From: Leptodactylus fallax | Taxonomy: Eukaryota; Chordata; Amphibia; Anura; Leptodactylidae | NCBI GenBank assembly: GCA_947044405.1 | Contig: CAMRHE010000322.1 | Location: 248,001-312,000, forward strand | Reading direction: 5' to 3' | Length of the DNA stretch: 64,000 bases | Shown here: piece after piece, positions 53,641-64,000 of the stretch | Layout of the letters: each line of letters starts with the position of its first letter | How positions within the stretch are numbered: the stretch's first letter is position 1 | Made by a program: the position numbers and the translations under genes | Notes under the pieces: model-generated | The model's input: the letters and a program-made list of their open reading frames with translations, nothing else | Told to the model about the DNA's origin: nothing | Database searches by the model: none

Positions 53641-54080
53641 AATTCTTAAAGGGAGTGATTTGTGAGCAACCATCCAGAGACTGTCCACATGTCCCTCCTT
53701 CTTGCTGAGCAATCTGTGAAATATGTGAGCCACAGCAATTATTTCATTTCATCTACTTCCTGACAACACAATTACAGTTGAAAGTAGTACACCATAGATA
53801 ACTGCTTCCCCTACCTAGCTGAAATCCGAGTATGAATGAAAGCTGAAAAGTCACAAAATTTCACTTACCTGAATACTGCCATTGTATAGTTCATTTGTTG
53901 CCCTTTTCTAGACTGTAACTGATAATTCTGCTTACCCAGAAAAATAGGCAACACTATAAGAACCACATTGTAATCGCCTTAAGAAGTTCTCCAGCATCCT
54001 ACCATTACAATTTATCACACTACCATCTAACGACATCCAGCCAGGCTCTTATTAACCCTTTGGGTATTTATATTCGGGTG
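53641..54080. other. intergenic DNA without recognised features
   Basis: No domain or repeat pair recognised. It ends at the dispersed repeat that starts near 54090. Confidence 0.4.
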
Positions 54081-54084
54081 GTGG

Positions 54085-55080
54085 CTCTGCATGGACGTAC
54101 CGGTACGTCCTTGAAGTTCTAAGTAGTTACATGAAATTGTGCAGCTGCAGAAGTGGGGAGCCGGCTGTTACTACAGCCAGAGCTCCTATAGAGAGGGCAG
54201 GGATGGTTTATTACCATCCATGCCTTCCCGATCGCTGTGTACACAACTCTCTATGAGCGATGTATACACAGCTATGAGAAATGCCATGATGCAGCTCCCC
54301 TCTGAACCGGTGGTCATGTGATCCGCCGGGTATCAGAGACTGTTAGAGCTGCTGGATCCTAGAGGACCCAGATCAGCTCAGCAGTAATGGGCAGGAGGTT
54401 GCAGTCCTCCTGTAACTGGGGCTATATGTATCAATCCCAGTTACAGGGGAAATCAGCCCCTACCAAAAAAATAGTGTTCAGATGCCCCCACAGGTCTATT
54501 ATGACCTTATAGGGACACAATGTAAAAAAATAAAATAAAATAGAAATAAATAGAAAAGTAAAAAATTAAAATTAAAGTAAAATAATGAAAAAAATAAAAA
54601 AATATGCCAATACCACGACCACATCACAAGTTCTAGCCTCACCTCCAATGACACAATACAAAATAAAAATGATCATAACAGAGAGGAAAAACTATTTGAG
54701 GCCAGGGACCCACGTTGCGCCCCACAGTCACTGCAAATTGGATGGGATTCTGCGGTTCACTATATAGGGCCTTAGCCTTAAAAAGTTTTTTAGTAGCACT
54801 TTGTGCTATTAAAAAAAAAAGAGCATGAAAAACAGACGTTTTCCTTCCTCTTTTGTTTCTATTTTCCTGGATATAAAAAAAAAAAAAAAAAAAAAAACAA
54901 AAAAAATTAAAATAACATAAAAATAAAGCCCTATGTGTCACCGAAAGAAGACGCAAAAAATAGTTGAAAAACCCAAATGATAAAAATGTCATAGCCCTCA
55001 AAACCATATATACAAAAAAACCTGAAAATGTGTATGGTCCTGAACCAGAGAAATTGGCCCGGGACTGAAATGGATAACCA
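54085..55080 (+). repeat. A/T-rich dispersed repeat, head and tail modules (copy 3)
   Basis: 54093-54110 is the perfect palindrome GGACGTACCGGTACGTCC. 54130-54530 is homologous to 40263-40690 in inverse orientation. 54780-55075 is homologous to 25078-25325. A small GGCTAAGG-type MITE copy (54697-54778, ending GGGCCTTAGCC then TTA) sits between. It shows that the head and tail modules belong to one repeat. A long minus-strand frame across 54639-55298 is composition-driven and not a gene. Confidence 0.7.
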
Positions 55081-55415
55081 TAACCCCTAACCCACTTTCT
55101 ATTCCTTGTTGGGTAATATTTGTCCAGGTACACGTAACCTGAAGGAAAAACAAAGCTAACTTGAACTGTTAACCACATAGCAGCTATATAAGCTTTCTCA
55201 ATGCTAGGTAGGCCCTTGTGCAGTTGTATAGATGGAGGGAGGGGCAGGCACAGGGAGATGGGATACAGTAGGGGTCCTGGTGAACATCTCAGTTGCACTT
55301 AAAGAGCCACCCACCCAGGTGGTCCACCACTATAGTACTTTGATACACCTTTCATCTCCCAACACGCAGAGTACTCCTGTCCACAGCGATCATCTGTGTA
55401 ACTGCTATCCCAAGG
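55081..55415. other. intergenic DNA without recognised features
   Basis: No coding domain or repeat pair recognised. Confidence 0.35.
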
Positions 55416-55419
55416 AATA

Positions 55420-55920
55420 CTAAGTCTATTTGCAGACGACTATGTGTATTTTGCAGTCTGCAAACTAGTAATCAATGTTCCGTTGTTGCGGACTGTGTGT
55501 CATCAGTGTGTCTTCAGCATCAGTGCCGTATGTCTGCAAAAATGGACAGTGTGTCATCAGTGTGTGATCCGAGTTTGAGGGTCCACAAAAAAAAAAAAAA
55601 AAAACAACACAGGAGACATCTAATGATATCCCTAGATTATTCGCATATACAGACAGCACACTGATGACACACAGAGTACATTCATGTGCCATCCGTGGTT
55701 TTTAGTCTTCCATAGGCTTCTATGGGCGAATCCGTGCCGCAAACACTGAACAGAATAGGAACTGCTCTTTACTTTGTGGCACAGACTCACAGCCCGCACA
55801 CTGATCCATAGAAATCACGGCCATGTGCATGAACACATAGAAATGAATGGGTCAGTATACTATCTGGGAAAAACACGGATAGCACACTGATCTCGCCCAG
55901 GGTCGTCTGCAAGGGGCTTT
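55420..55920. mobile_element. TIR element with TTGCAGACGAC ends
   Basis: TTTGCAGACGACTATGTG at the left is mirrored by GGGTCGTCTGCAAGGGGC at the right. Inside, repeated GTGTGTCATCAGTGTGT motifs and CACTGATGACACACAG give further inverse pairing. It is a non-coding DNA transposon of about 500 bp. A clean target duplication is not visible, so the superfamily is open. A run of about 18 A lies at 55588-55605. Confidence 0.65.
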
Positions 55921-57170
55921 AGAGTCAGCAAAATGGGACTAAATTAATTGCATGCAAATAAAAATAGCATAATGAAAAAATAAATCTGAAACTTAATCTT
56001 AGTTTAAAACATCCAACAATGCTTCTTTGACTGATTTAGACCTGAGGCCAAAATTTATAAATGTTTCATTAAAAAGGATGAAGAATCAAACTTTCACAAA
56101 TTTAAAGTTTTATGTTCCATGAAAACAAATTTTGCCTGAAATGTCGCATAAATTAAAACACATTTAGAAACAAGCAATGGAAAATACTCTCCTAAAGTGC
56201 AGACATTATTAGCTTCAGTAAAAAACCTCCTACATAGCTTCTATTTTTTTTATGACATGACATTCAGCATGCAAGTTTGTTCCCTGTGCCAACACTAAAA
56301 ATAGCAGTTGTCTAATGTCTGTTCCCATTCTTAATGTGGCATAAAAAGCAAGGAAAACAGAAGATGGAAGCTGAATGTCGTCTCAAATTAGAGCCAATGT
56401 TAAATGGTAGGCTACAACTAAGAGTTTGCAAACAGCTAATGGATTGTGTTGGCTTTGTGACACTACTAGTGGAATCCAGAAATAGCTGGCAGCACAACAC
56501 TAACACATTACTATCCTCATCATGTCACATTAGACTCTGTCGGAATAAAATGGTTTATTTCCATACCTTAGTATTTTTACCTTTCTGATATACACTGCAG
56601 TTTTTAATCAAGTTCAGGTTCTTTCACACATAAGAGTATCAGGTGTCTTACAGAAACAAACATGTTGTTGTATTCAGAGACAGAAAGGGATAGATCTCTG
56701 CAAAAAGATATTTTAATAGGATCTTGATTGAAAAAGCTGAAATTGTATGTCAGTCCCTTGTGGATAAACTCTATTCTTAATTTATTCAGCAGATACAAAA
56801 TTCATGGTTAGAAAGAATTCCTTGTCACTGCTACAATACGAAAAAGGTAGTGAAATAGTATCAGTACTAAAAGAACTGCACCCCATGCCTTCGCAGCCTG
56901 AAGCACACAGAGAAGAATTTCACAGGGAGCGATTGGTTAATATTGGTAATACAATACCTCAATAGGGAGTACAGTTATGCATCCATCACAAAGAAGTCTC
57001 TGTGTACAGTCTTGAAGTCGGACTCCTGCATATGCATGCCTGAATAGTACGTGCTGTACCTTTTCATATTTGTCATTTGTTGTCATAGAAATGGGGCCAT
57101 TACTTGGGCTACATTTTTATAGGCGTGTCTGCATTAGGCGAAGAAATCCAGCTAGCAAAATGTAAGATTT
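55921..57170. other. mostly unique-looking intergenic DNA
   Basis: No transposon or coding domain recognised. 56290-56580 has balanced composition, few simple repeats and a plus-strand frame of 84 codons without known similarity. It is a candidate conserved non-coding element or unique DNA, to be judged only by cross-species alignment. Confidence 0.35.
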
Positions 57171-57178
57171 TTATTTAC

Positions 57179-57236
<58 letters not shown>

Positions 57237-57240
57237 TTTA
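57179..57240. repeat. (TA)n microsatellite
   Basis: About 25 TA dinucleotides with rare C interruptions at the edges. Likely length-polymorphic. Confidence 0.97.
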
Positions 57241-57700
57241 TTATAAATGGACACTTCACATCATAAATTATCTGTCTAGGAGAGTTGAAGACAAAGACTT
57301 TGGGCTGAAACGTACATGAGGGAGGACATTGTCAAGCGTGCTACACTACATTTCGACTATTTACATTACTTTCCAATACTGTATATGAATACAGAATTGA
57401 CTGCTTTCATGATTTTCTATGTACATGCACTTCCTATACTTACTACGTGGGGTACATGTTCTAGTGATATGTCAAACTAATTGGTTAATTTGGGTCTTAT
57501 TAGCTATAGGACTTAGGGAGATTAATTCTTTTCTGAAACTCTTTTATTTTATTTTATTTGCAATGCAATTCTAGTTTAGTGATACACATCCATAATCTGT
57601 GAAAGCATTTGGGCACTGTATACAGTACATACGTGTTTATAAACCTTGCAGTCCAGAAGTAGGAACTTAAACAACTAAACAAGTACAGTCTTGTTGCACT
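57241..57700. other. intergenic DNA without clear features
   Basis: Near 57283-57315, GTTGAAGACAAAGACTTTGG and GCTGAAACGTACATG form a hairpin motif similar to those at 46853 and 51300. Nothing else was recognised. Confidence 0.35.
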
Positions 57701-57764
57701 GGTCTCTTCTTATTTACCCCCGCCCAGCCCCATTGCTAAATGTATTATGTGATATATGTATATG

Positions 57765-58370
57765 TTGCCGGGCCCCTTTCTAATAGAAGCCTGCCCAGTG
57801 GAGTATAAAAATAACAAACACAGATACTCACCTCTCCCGGGCATCTGGCAGTCCCTGATATCCTCTTCTGGTCTCTTCTGGTCGGCAACTGATATCATGC
57901 ATCCTTGGGTCACTGCTGAGGCCTGTGATTGGGCCTTAGAGGTCACATGGGGCATCATAACATCAGCTAATCCCGAGTCCCTGCACTCAGGTTTAGCCAC
58001 AGTCAAGTTCTGACCACAATATTTTTCAATACAAAGTTCATCTGAAGCAGCTCTAGGCTTCCAGAGCATATTATATTGTGGGGAGGAAGGCTCTTGGGAC
58101 ATTTTATACTGTGTGAGGCCAGTGTGGGGAGCATATTATACTGTGTGGGGCCACTATAGTGCATTATATTGTGGGGGGAACCTCTGGGGAGTATATTACA
58201 CTGTGTGAGGACACTGTGGAGCATCATACTGTGGGAGGCTTCTGGAGATTTATTATACTGTGTGTGCTACTCTGGAGTATTATACTTGGGGGCTTTGGGG
58301 GGGTATATTATACTGTGTGGGGCAACTGTGAAGCATGATACTGTGGGGGAAGTTTGCGGATTATACTGTA
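57765..58370 (+). repeat. composite dispersed repeat with minisatellite core (copy 2)
   Basis: GCCGGGCCCCTTTCTAATAG, AAGCCTGCCCAGTGGAG, ACTCACCTCTCCCGGGCATC and GAGGCCTGTGATTGGGCCTT follow the same order as 5400-5620. The array at 58060-58370 uses the same units (GAGCATATTATACTGTGTGG, GGCCACTATAG). The array is shorter than in copy 1 and the flanks have diverged. Confidence 0.75.
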
Positions 58371-59840
58371 GCAGAAGGATTCCCTGCAGTAGAAGGAGTT
58401 AATTGTGGTCATAACTTGACCATGACTAAGCCCAGAAGGAGTCCCTGCAATAGAAAGGGTTATGGCTGGTATACTTCTTGAGAGAGAGGCAGCTTGACTG
58501 GTCAAAGAGGGGAGTATAATAAATGTATATTTTTTTATATGTTACTAACGTTTTGTTTTTTTTAGATCCAATTTGTGGACTTGTGGCCCACTACGGATTT
58601 GGTGGATTATGTCGGATAGCATCAATGAAGGTTATGTGGGGGTGTTTATTATTATTATTATTAATACTATTGCTGCACAACGATAGTATCTATTTGTCAG
58701 TTCAAGAATAAAATGCAAAAATGTAACTTAAATACTTCAACTGATTATGTGGTATTAATAAGTCCTCCAAAGAGTGAAACCAGTCATTATGACATAATAT
58801 TTCTTAGAAAAAACCTACTGTACTTTTACACATTCACCATACTGAAGACTTCCCATAAAGAAACCACAAGAATTCTGTAATCACTGCTTGTTTTTTCCAC
58901 TAAGAATACCACCATGAAGCACAAGTGTCTGTTCTGTGATATGCAATGTTTTACCTTTCACATATGGTTTATGTTTTATTTACTGGGGAACACCATGTTC
59001 CAACCATACAGTGAGTTAGTCTTGCATGTTATTCTAGTTCGGGTCACATCATAAAATAATATTCAATGAACTAAACTTAACTTTAAGTATACAAAACCTT
59101 ATTTTGGTTCTTCCCATGTCAAGTGACTGTTTCCTGTGGTACTTTTGCAAGATCTTACAAATACAAGGTCTACTTTAAAAAAGACAAGATAAAACAGTCT
59201 AGACCTGTGAGAAATAGTACCTACCACTTCAAACTATTAAAGATGTTAGCTAACTTCACATGCTGCAATTTGATCAGATCAGATGGTTGTTTCTAACACA
59301 TATTTTAGATAAATTGTAAAATACATGTCATCCAAGAATGATGTGACCCATATCATGTGAACCATGAGCCCCAATCAACCATGTGTACTATTATACACAT
59401 TTTAGATTAGTTTGATGTTATTCAAAAACATTATTAAAGGGTTTTCAAGTTAAAAAAGGTATCCAAGTAAATCTCTGTAAAGTTTGGACTTTTAGAGCGA
59501 TGGTGGACATGCTCAGCTACCACTCCATTCAATCCTAATAGACAGCTGTAGATAGCAGAATATAGTGTGCTCTGTCTCATCTAAATTTTTGTTTTTTATT
59601 TGATTTATTTATTTAGTCTGGTATTTGCATAAAACTATTACATTTTGGGGAAAGGTATTTAGATTATCTAGTTTTCCAGAAAAGTAAGTATAATTGCTAT
59701 TGTCCAAGGGGGGGGGGGGTGTAAATGTGAAAGCATTATTTCACTATTGTCCAGGGGATAGAGCACAGATATTCACTTGATTTTCAGAGTTCAATTGATC
59801 ACTTTACCAATTCTGTTCCATTCCTACATTGCTGCATGGG
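58371..59840. other. intergenic DNA, possible old repeats
   Basis: 58550-58720 (GACTTGTGGCCCACTACGGA, GGATAGCATCAATGAAGG) may belong to a dispersed repeat and ends in an ATT microsatellite at about 58649-58665. 59707-59719 is a G-run. No gene or RNA was recognised. Confidence 0.35.
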
Positions 59841-60430
59841 TGTAACTAAAGGCTCACGGGCCCTGGTGCAAAAGCTCAACTTGGGCCCCCTGTGCAACTC
59901 ATCCTCATGACCATCAGCCCATTACATCTGTACATATTAGCAGCATGTACATTTCATTTTTCTTCTCTGTTCAGACACAGACCACCATGTCTGTGCATAC
60001 AAGATTCCCATTTCCTGTCAGTTCCCCCCACATATTGATCATGCCTTCCTTTTTGTCACAGATTCCCTCTTTGACTATATGCTGACCAAATGCTACTTTT
60101 GACATGATGAGATTAATTTTCTGCTTTCAGACAGTAAAAGACTGTGCATCATAAATCTTCTTCTCCTGTCTTACTTCAGTGCACTGGTGGGCATAAATAA
60201 ATTCCGATGCACAGACTGACAGCCATGAAAGAGAATTAGAAAGGAGATCAAAGAAGTTTAATTAGCCATAGTGTGGTGAGGGCAAACTGTGGAACTCCAG
60301 GTTTATGGGCCCAGTCACAGCTGTGATCACTGTGACCCCTATAGTTCTCCCACTGCATATGGGCCCCATAAGGCTCCTAGGCTCAGGTGCAATTGCACCC
60401 TTTGCTCCCCTCAACTTATGCCCCTGGTTT
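59841..60430. repeat. dispersed repeat with partial inverted ends (GGTGTAACTAAAGG type)
   Basis: The left end GGGTGTAACTAAAGGCTCAC, GGGCCCTGGTGCAAAA is partly mirrored by the right end: the reverse complement reads GGGGCATAAGTTGAGGGGAG, AAAGGGTGCAATTGCACC. Similar sequence occurs at 30955-31115 and 26640-26700. It is probably a decayed DNA transposon and is non-coding. Confidence 0.5.
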
Positions 60431-60516
60431 GCTGCCTTCCACAAATCCAGATTGTTAATAAGAACAGTGATAATGTAATATAGTGACATCATGTTAGGGA
60501 CACCACCTTTCTAATA

Positions 60517-62123
60517 CAGTGGGGAAAAAAAAGTATTTAGTCAGCCATCAATTGTGCAAGTTTTCCCACTTAAAAAGATGAGGCCGGCCTGTAATTGACA
60601 TCATAGGTAGACCTCAACTATGAGAGACAAAATGAGAAAACAAATCCAGAAAATCACATTGTCTGATTTTTAAAGAATTTATTTGCAAATTATAGTGGAA
60701 AATAAGTATTTGGTCAATAACAAAAGTTCATCTCAATACTTTGTTATATATTCTTTGTTGGCAATGACAGAGGTCAAACATTTTCTGTAAGTCTTCACAA
60801 GGTTGGCAAACACTGTTGCTGGCATGTTGGCCCATTCCTCCATGCAGATCTCCTCTAGAACAGTGATGTTTTGGGGCTATCGCTGGGCAACACGGACTTT
60901 TAACTCCCGCCAAAGGTTTTCTATGGGGTTGAGATCTGGAGACTGGCTAGGCCACTCCAGGACCTTGAAATGCTTCTTACGAAGCCACTCCTTCGTTGCC
61001 CTGGCGGTGTGCTTGGGATCATTGTCATGCTGAAAGACCCAGTCACGTTTCTTCTTCAATGCCTTTGCTGATGGAAGGAGGTTTGCACTCAAAATCTCAC
61101 GATACATGGCCCCATTCATTCTTTCATGTACACGGATCAGTCATCCTGATCCCTTTGCAGAGAAACAGCCCCAAAGCATGATGTTGCCACCCCCATGCTT
61201 CACAGTAGGTATGGTGTTCTTTGGATGCAACTCAGCATTCACTCTCCTCCAAACACGACAAGTTGTGTTTCTACCAAACAGTTCTACTTTGGTTTCATCT
61301 GACCATATGACATTTTCCCAATACTCTTCTGGAACATCCAAATGCTCTCTAGCAAACTTCAGATGGGCCCGGATATGTACTGCCTTAAGCAGGAGGACAT
61401 GTCTGGCACTGCAGGATCTGAGTCCCTGGTGGCGTAGTGTGTTACTGACGGTAGCCTTTGTTACATTAGTCCCAGCTTTCTGCAGGTCATTCACTAGGTC
61501 TCCCCGTGTGGTTCGGGGATTTTCGCTCACCTTTCTTGTAATCATTTTGACCCCATGGGGGCGAGATCCTGCGTGGAGCCCCTGATCGAGGGAGATTATC
61601 AGTGGTCTTGTATGTCTTCCATTTTCTAATTATTGCTCCCACAGTTGACTTCTTTACACCAAGCTGCTTGCCTATTGAAGATTCAGTCTTCCCAGCCTGG
61701 TGCAGGTCTACAATTTTGTTTCTGGTGTCCTTCCACAGCTCTTTGGTCTTCTCCATAATGGAGTTTGGAGTGTGAATGTTTGAGGTTGTGGACAGGTGTC
61801 TTTTATACTGATAACAATGTCAAACAGGAGTCATTACTACAGGTAATGAGTGGAGGACAGAGGAGCCTCTTAAATGAGAAGTTACAGGTCTGTGAGAACC
61901 AGAAATCTTGCTTGTTTGTAGGTGACCAAATACTTATTTTCCACCATAATTTGCAAATAAATTCTTTAAAAATCAGACAATGTGATTTTCTGGATTTTTT
62001 TTTTCTCATTTTGTTTCTCATAGTTGAGGTCTACCTATGATGTCAATTACAGGACTCTCTCATCTTTTTAAGTGGGAGAACTTGCACAATTGGTGGCTGA
62101 CTAAATACTTTTTTCCCCCACTG
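60517..62123 (-). mobile_element. Tc1-like family B element, full length (copy B2)
   Basis: CAGTGGGGAAAAAAAAGTAT at the left and its reverse complement at the right are flanked by TA (60515-60516 and 62124-62125). The terminal repeats are about 100 bp. At 1607 bp it keeps the 18 bp lost in copy B1. The copies are closely similar along their length, indicating the same source lineage. Confidence 0.97.
60733..61756 (-). pseudogene. Tc1-like family B transposase (DDE), inactivated (copy B2)
   Basis: The start is the ATG at 61756 ([20 protein letters not shown]). HTH residues [34 protein letters not shown] (first Asp), [29 protein letters not shown] (second Asp) and [18 protein letters not shown] (Glu) are readable. 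Lesions: one extra C near 61557-61563 (frameshift), TGA at 61141-61143 (CGA in B1), and TAG at 60877-60879, exactly where B1 also has TAG. Beyond it the frame stays open for 47 codons to a TGA at 60733-60735. Confidence 0.96.
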
Positions 62124-62125
62124 TA

Positions 62126-62784
62126 TATACACAGATATGGAACTTTATACATTCATTTTACCAATGTTTAGTCATCAGCAATCCCCCATAATAGTATGAG
62201 GCATAGCTAAAATCAACACCAGTTTCAGGCAGTTCCACTTTTATGTAATTTAGATCCAAGCTGGCAAACAAATATAGACATTATAAAAAGGTGACATTTA
62301 ATGCAGTTTCCATAACAGATTGTAATCAAAATGGGAATATTTTCTTTTACAGTGAGTCATTTTATTAAACATCTTACAAGAAATACTACTATTTTCGCTA
62401 TGTCTTGGAAAAGAACAACTTTGCGTAATCATGTTATTTCAAGTATTTTTAGGGATACTTTATTTTGCACAGTTCTTTTTTTGTTGTGAGGCTTAATATA
62501 TTTAGCACTTCGATTTGGTAAGCAGTAATTATATGTTTTATTTTTTAACTAAAGGCCTAGAGCTAGACATAGCGGCAAAGTCATCTGCATTAAGAGTAAA
62601 ATTATTGTGCTTACCAATAATGGCCAAGAACATGAACGATAAGTGTTTTGATCTAAAAAAAAAGATCTCTGTAAGCTAGCATTAAACAGTATTGATAATT
62701 GTTATATCTGTGTCAAACTTAACGTTGCCCTAAGTGGGGCAAATTTACTAATAAAAATTGCCCCAGAATTCAGGAGTATTTTTA
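62126..62784. other. AT-rich intergenic DNA
   Basis: No feature recognised, apart from possible eroded Tc1 sequence at the right edge. Confidence 0.4.
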
Positions 62785-62945
62785 AGTCCATTTTCCAGCA
62801 GCACTTGACACCTGTCCACATTGCCGAAAGTACCAATACCTTATTTAATAACCACGTTATCACTGTGCTTGATTGGCCAACAAACTCACCTGATCCAAAC
62901 CCTAAAGGGAATCTATGGAGTATTGTCAAGAAGAAGGGCCCCAAC
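62785..62945 (+). pseudogene. Tc1-like transposase C-terminal relic
   Basis: The plus strand reads FQQHLTPVHIAESTNTLFNN, then HVITVLDWPTNSPDPNPKGN and LWSIVKKKGPN. This matches the FQQDNAPVHTA...[14 protein letters not shown] block of Tc1 transposases. The second catalytic Asp is gone (QQHL instead of QQDN) and the Glu position is altered (NPKGNLW). It belongs to none of families A-D. No terminal repeats were found. Confidence 0.85.
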
Positions 62946-63288
62946 CAAGTATTGATTGCATATACTGTACATACTTTTTAATAGGCCAACATTTCTGTAT
63001 TAAAAATCATTTTTTAACTGGTCTTACATAATATTCTAATTTTCTAAGATAGTAACTTTTGGGTTTTAATCAGCTGTAAGCCAAAATCATCAACATTCAA
63101 AGAAATAAATGCTTGAAATAGATCACTCTGTGTAATGAATCTATAAAATATAGGAGGTTTACTTCTTGAATTAAATTACTGAAATTAATTAACTTTTCAA
63201 AAATAAAATCTAATTTATTGAGCTGCACCTGTATTACATTACGGTATACATTCAGATATGCATTAAGTTCAGTTTTAACAGTTCAGGG

Positions 63289-63925
63289 CTAAGACCCTAG
63301 CAAACCGCTAAAAAATGCAGCGGAAGCGCATTGCGTTTTTCTGCAGTGTTTTTCATTGTGTTGTTGCTGTGTTTTTCCTCTTTGGTTCTTCTTCCCTTAT
63401 TAAATACATAGGAAAAACACTTGGGTTTCTGCAACTAAAAGTGATATGCTACATTTTTGAAAATGCAACTTTTCTGCAGCAGTTTTTTTCTGCAATGTGT
63501 GGATGAGATTAACCAAAATCTCATTCACTTTGCTGGTACTGTAAAATGCAGCATTTTTTTCCAATGCGTTTCTGTATGAGGAAAATACACTGCGTTTCTG
63601 CAGTGTGGACTAAGGCCCAATGTAGTAAAACACAGCTAAAAAACACAGCAGGGAAAAAAAAACTATGAAAATGCATTGCAACGTGGGGCCTTAACCATAG
63701 GTAATATCATCCAAACATATTAGGAAAATGCTGCGGATAAGCTGCACTTTCAAAAGAGCATGTGTTTTTTGAAAAATGTAGCATGTTAATTTTAGCTGAG
63801 TTTTACCTATAGAGGAAGGAAAAATGCAATGAAGAATGCTAACGAAATAAATATAATGCATTTTTGCTGCCGAAAAAAAACATTTGTTAGCTGCAGTTCG
63901 CTACCTGGGGCCTTAGCCTTAAAGT
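63289..63925. mobile_element. GGCTAAGG-type MITE, long or compound copy
   Basis: The left end GGGCTAAGACCCTAGCAAAC and the reverse complement of the right end (AAGGCTAAGGCCCCAGGTAG) are terminal inverted repeats. Inside, the family interior (TGCAGCGGAAGCGCATTGCG, TCTCATTCACTTTGCTGGTA, CTGTAAAATGCAGC) is followed by an inner AACGTGGGGCCTTAACC end near 63700. This suggests two copies in tandem or nested. Confidence 0.6.
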
Positions 63926-64000
63926 GGTTTATATGTCTATAGTTTAGCAGTGTGTCAGTGAAGCCCATGCCTGATCCACATATATTAGATGGTTTATTTA

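Noticed and set aside
54639..55298. Long minus-strand open frame (219 codons)
   Set aside because: It crosses a MITE copy and A/T-rich repeat modules. The predicted protein is low-complexity (Phe runs from poly-A DNA) and follows repeat borders rather than a domain.

Overview
The window is repeat-dominated vertebrate DNA, most likely from an anuran amphibian (frog or toad). The evidence is the mix of elements: several unrelated Tc1/mariner families, a DIRS retrotransposon with inverted termini and a tyrosine recombinase, hAT pieces with BED-type fingers, CR1/L2-like LINE pieces, tRNA-derived SINE tails, and many small inverted-repeat elements of the kind common in frog genomes. AT-rich spacers, microsatellites and the lack of compact genes fit a large eukaryotic genome. 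No host protein gene, rRNA, functional tRNA, CRISPR array or bacterial feature is supported. All recognisable coding sequence is decayed transposon sequence, so the window is read as intergenic or intronic.

Layout. 0-9 kb: small palindromic elements, a tRNA-like SINE, two inverted copies of one TIR element (one carrying a Harbinger-like MITE, the other showing the empty site) and a composite repeat with a minisatellite core. 10-15 kb: a deletion derivative of Tc1 family A, a hAT-like MITE with an 8-bp target duplication, and a nearly full-length Tc1 family B copy. 15.5-20.3 kb: a 4.8-kb DIRS element on the minus strand (gag, RT, RNase H remnant, methyltransferase-like region, tyrosine recombinase) with inverted terminal repeats and an internal complementary region, invaded twice by SINE/L2-type tails. 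21-27 kb: hAT transposase fragments in opposite orientations, a LINE endonuclease piece and an A/T-rich dispersed repeat. 28-29 kb: Tc1 family C. 31.4-35.4 kb: nested insertions, namely a MITE split by a retroelement with a 13-bp duplication, and a minus-strand LINE split by a Tc1 (family D) and by a Harbinger-like MITE. 37.7-39.3 kb: complete-ended Tc1 family A copy. 41.2-41.7 kb: a 5'-truncated retroinsertion with a 15-bp duplication. 42-45 kb: minisatellites and MITEs. 45.2-47.4 kb: a hAT element with its 5' end. 47.6-49.0 kb: a third Tc1 family A copy whose transposase frame is broken only by two stop codons. 52-55 kb: Tc1 and LINE relics and another dispersed-repeat copy. 57.7-58.4 kb: second copy of the 5-6.5 kb minisatellite repeat. 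60.5-62.1 kb: second Tc1 family B copy. 62.8-64 kb: a Tc1 relic and MITE sequence.

The sequences do not form a pathway. Their value is as a record of nested insertions that can be dated relative to one another. I found no convincing new functional system. The items most worth checking are a recurring CUGAWGA-hairpin-GAAA motif resembling half of a hammerhead ribozyme, Tc1 family A terminal repeats that contain the end of the transposase reading frame, and stop codons shared between separate Tc1 copies.
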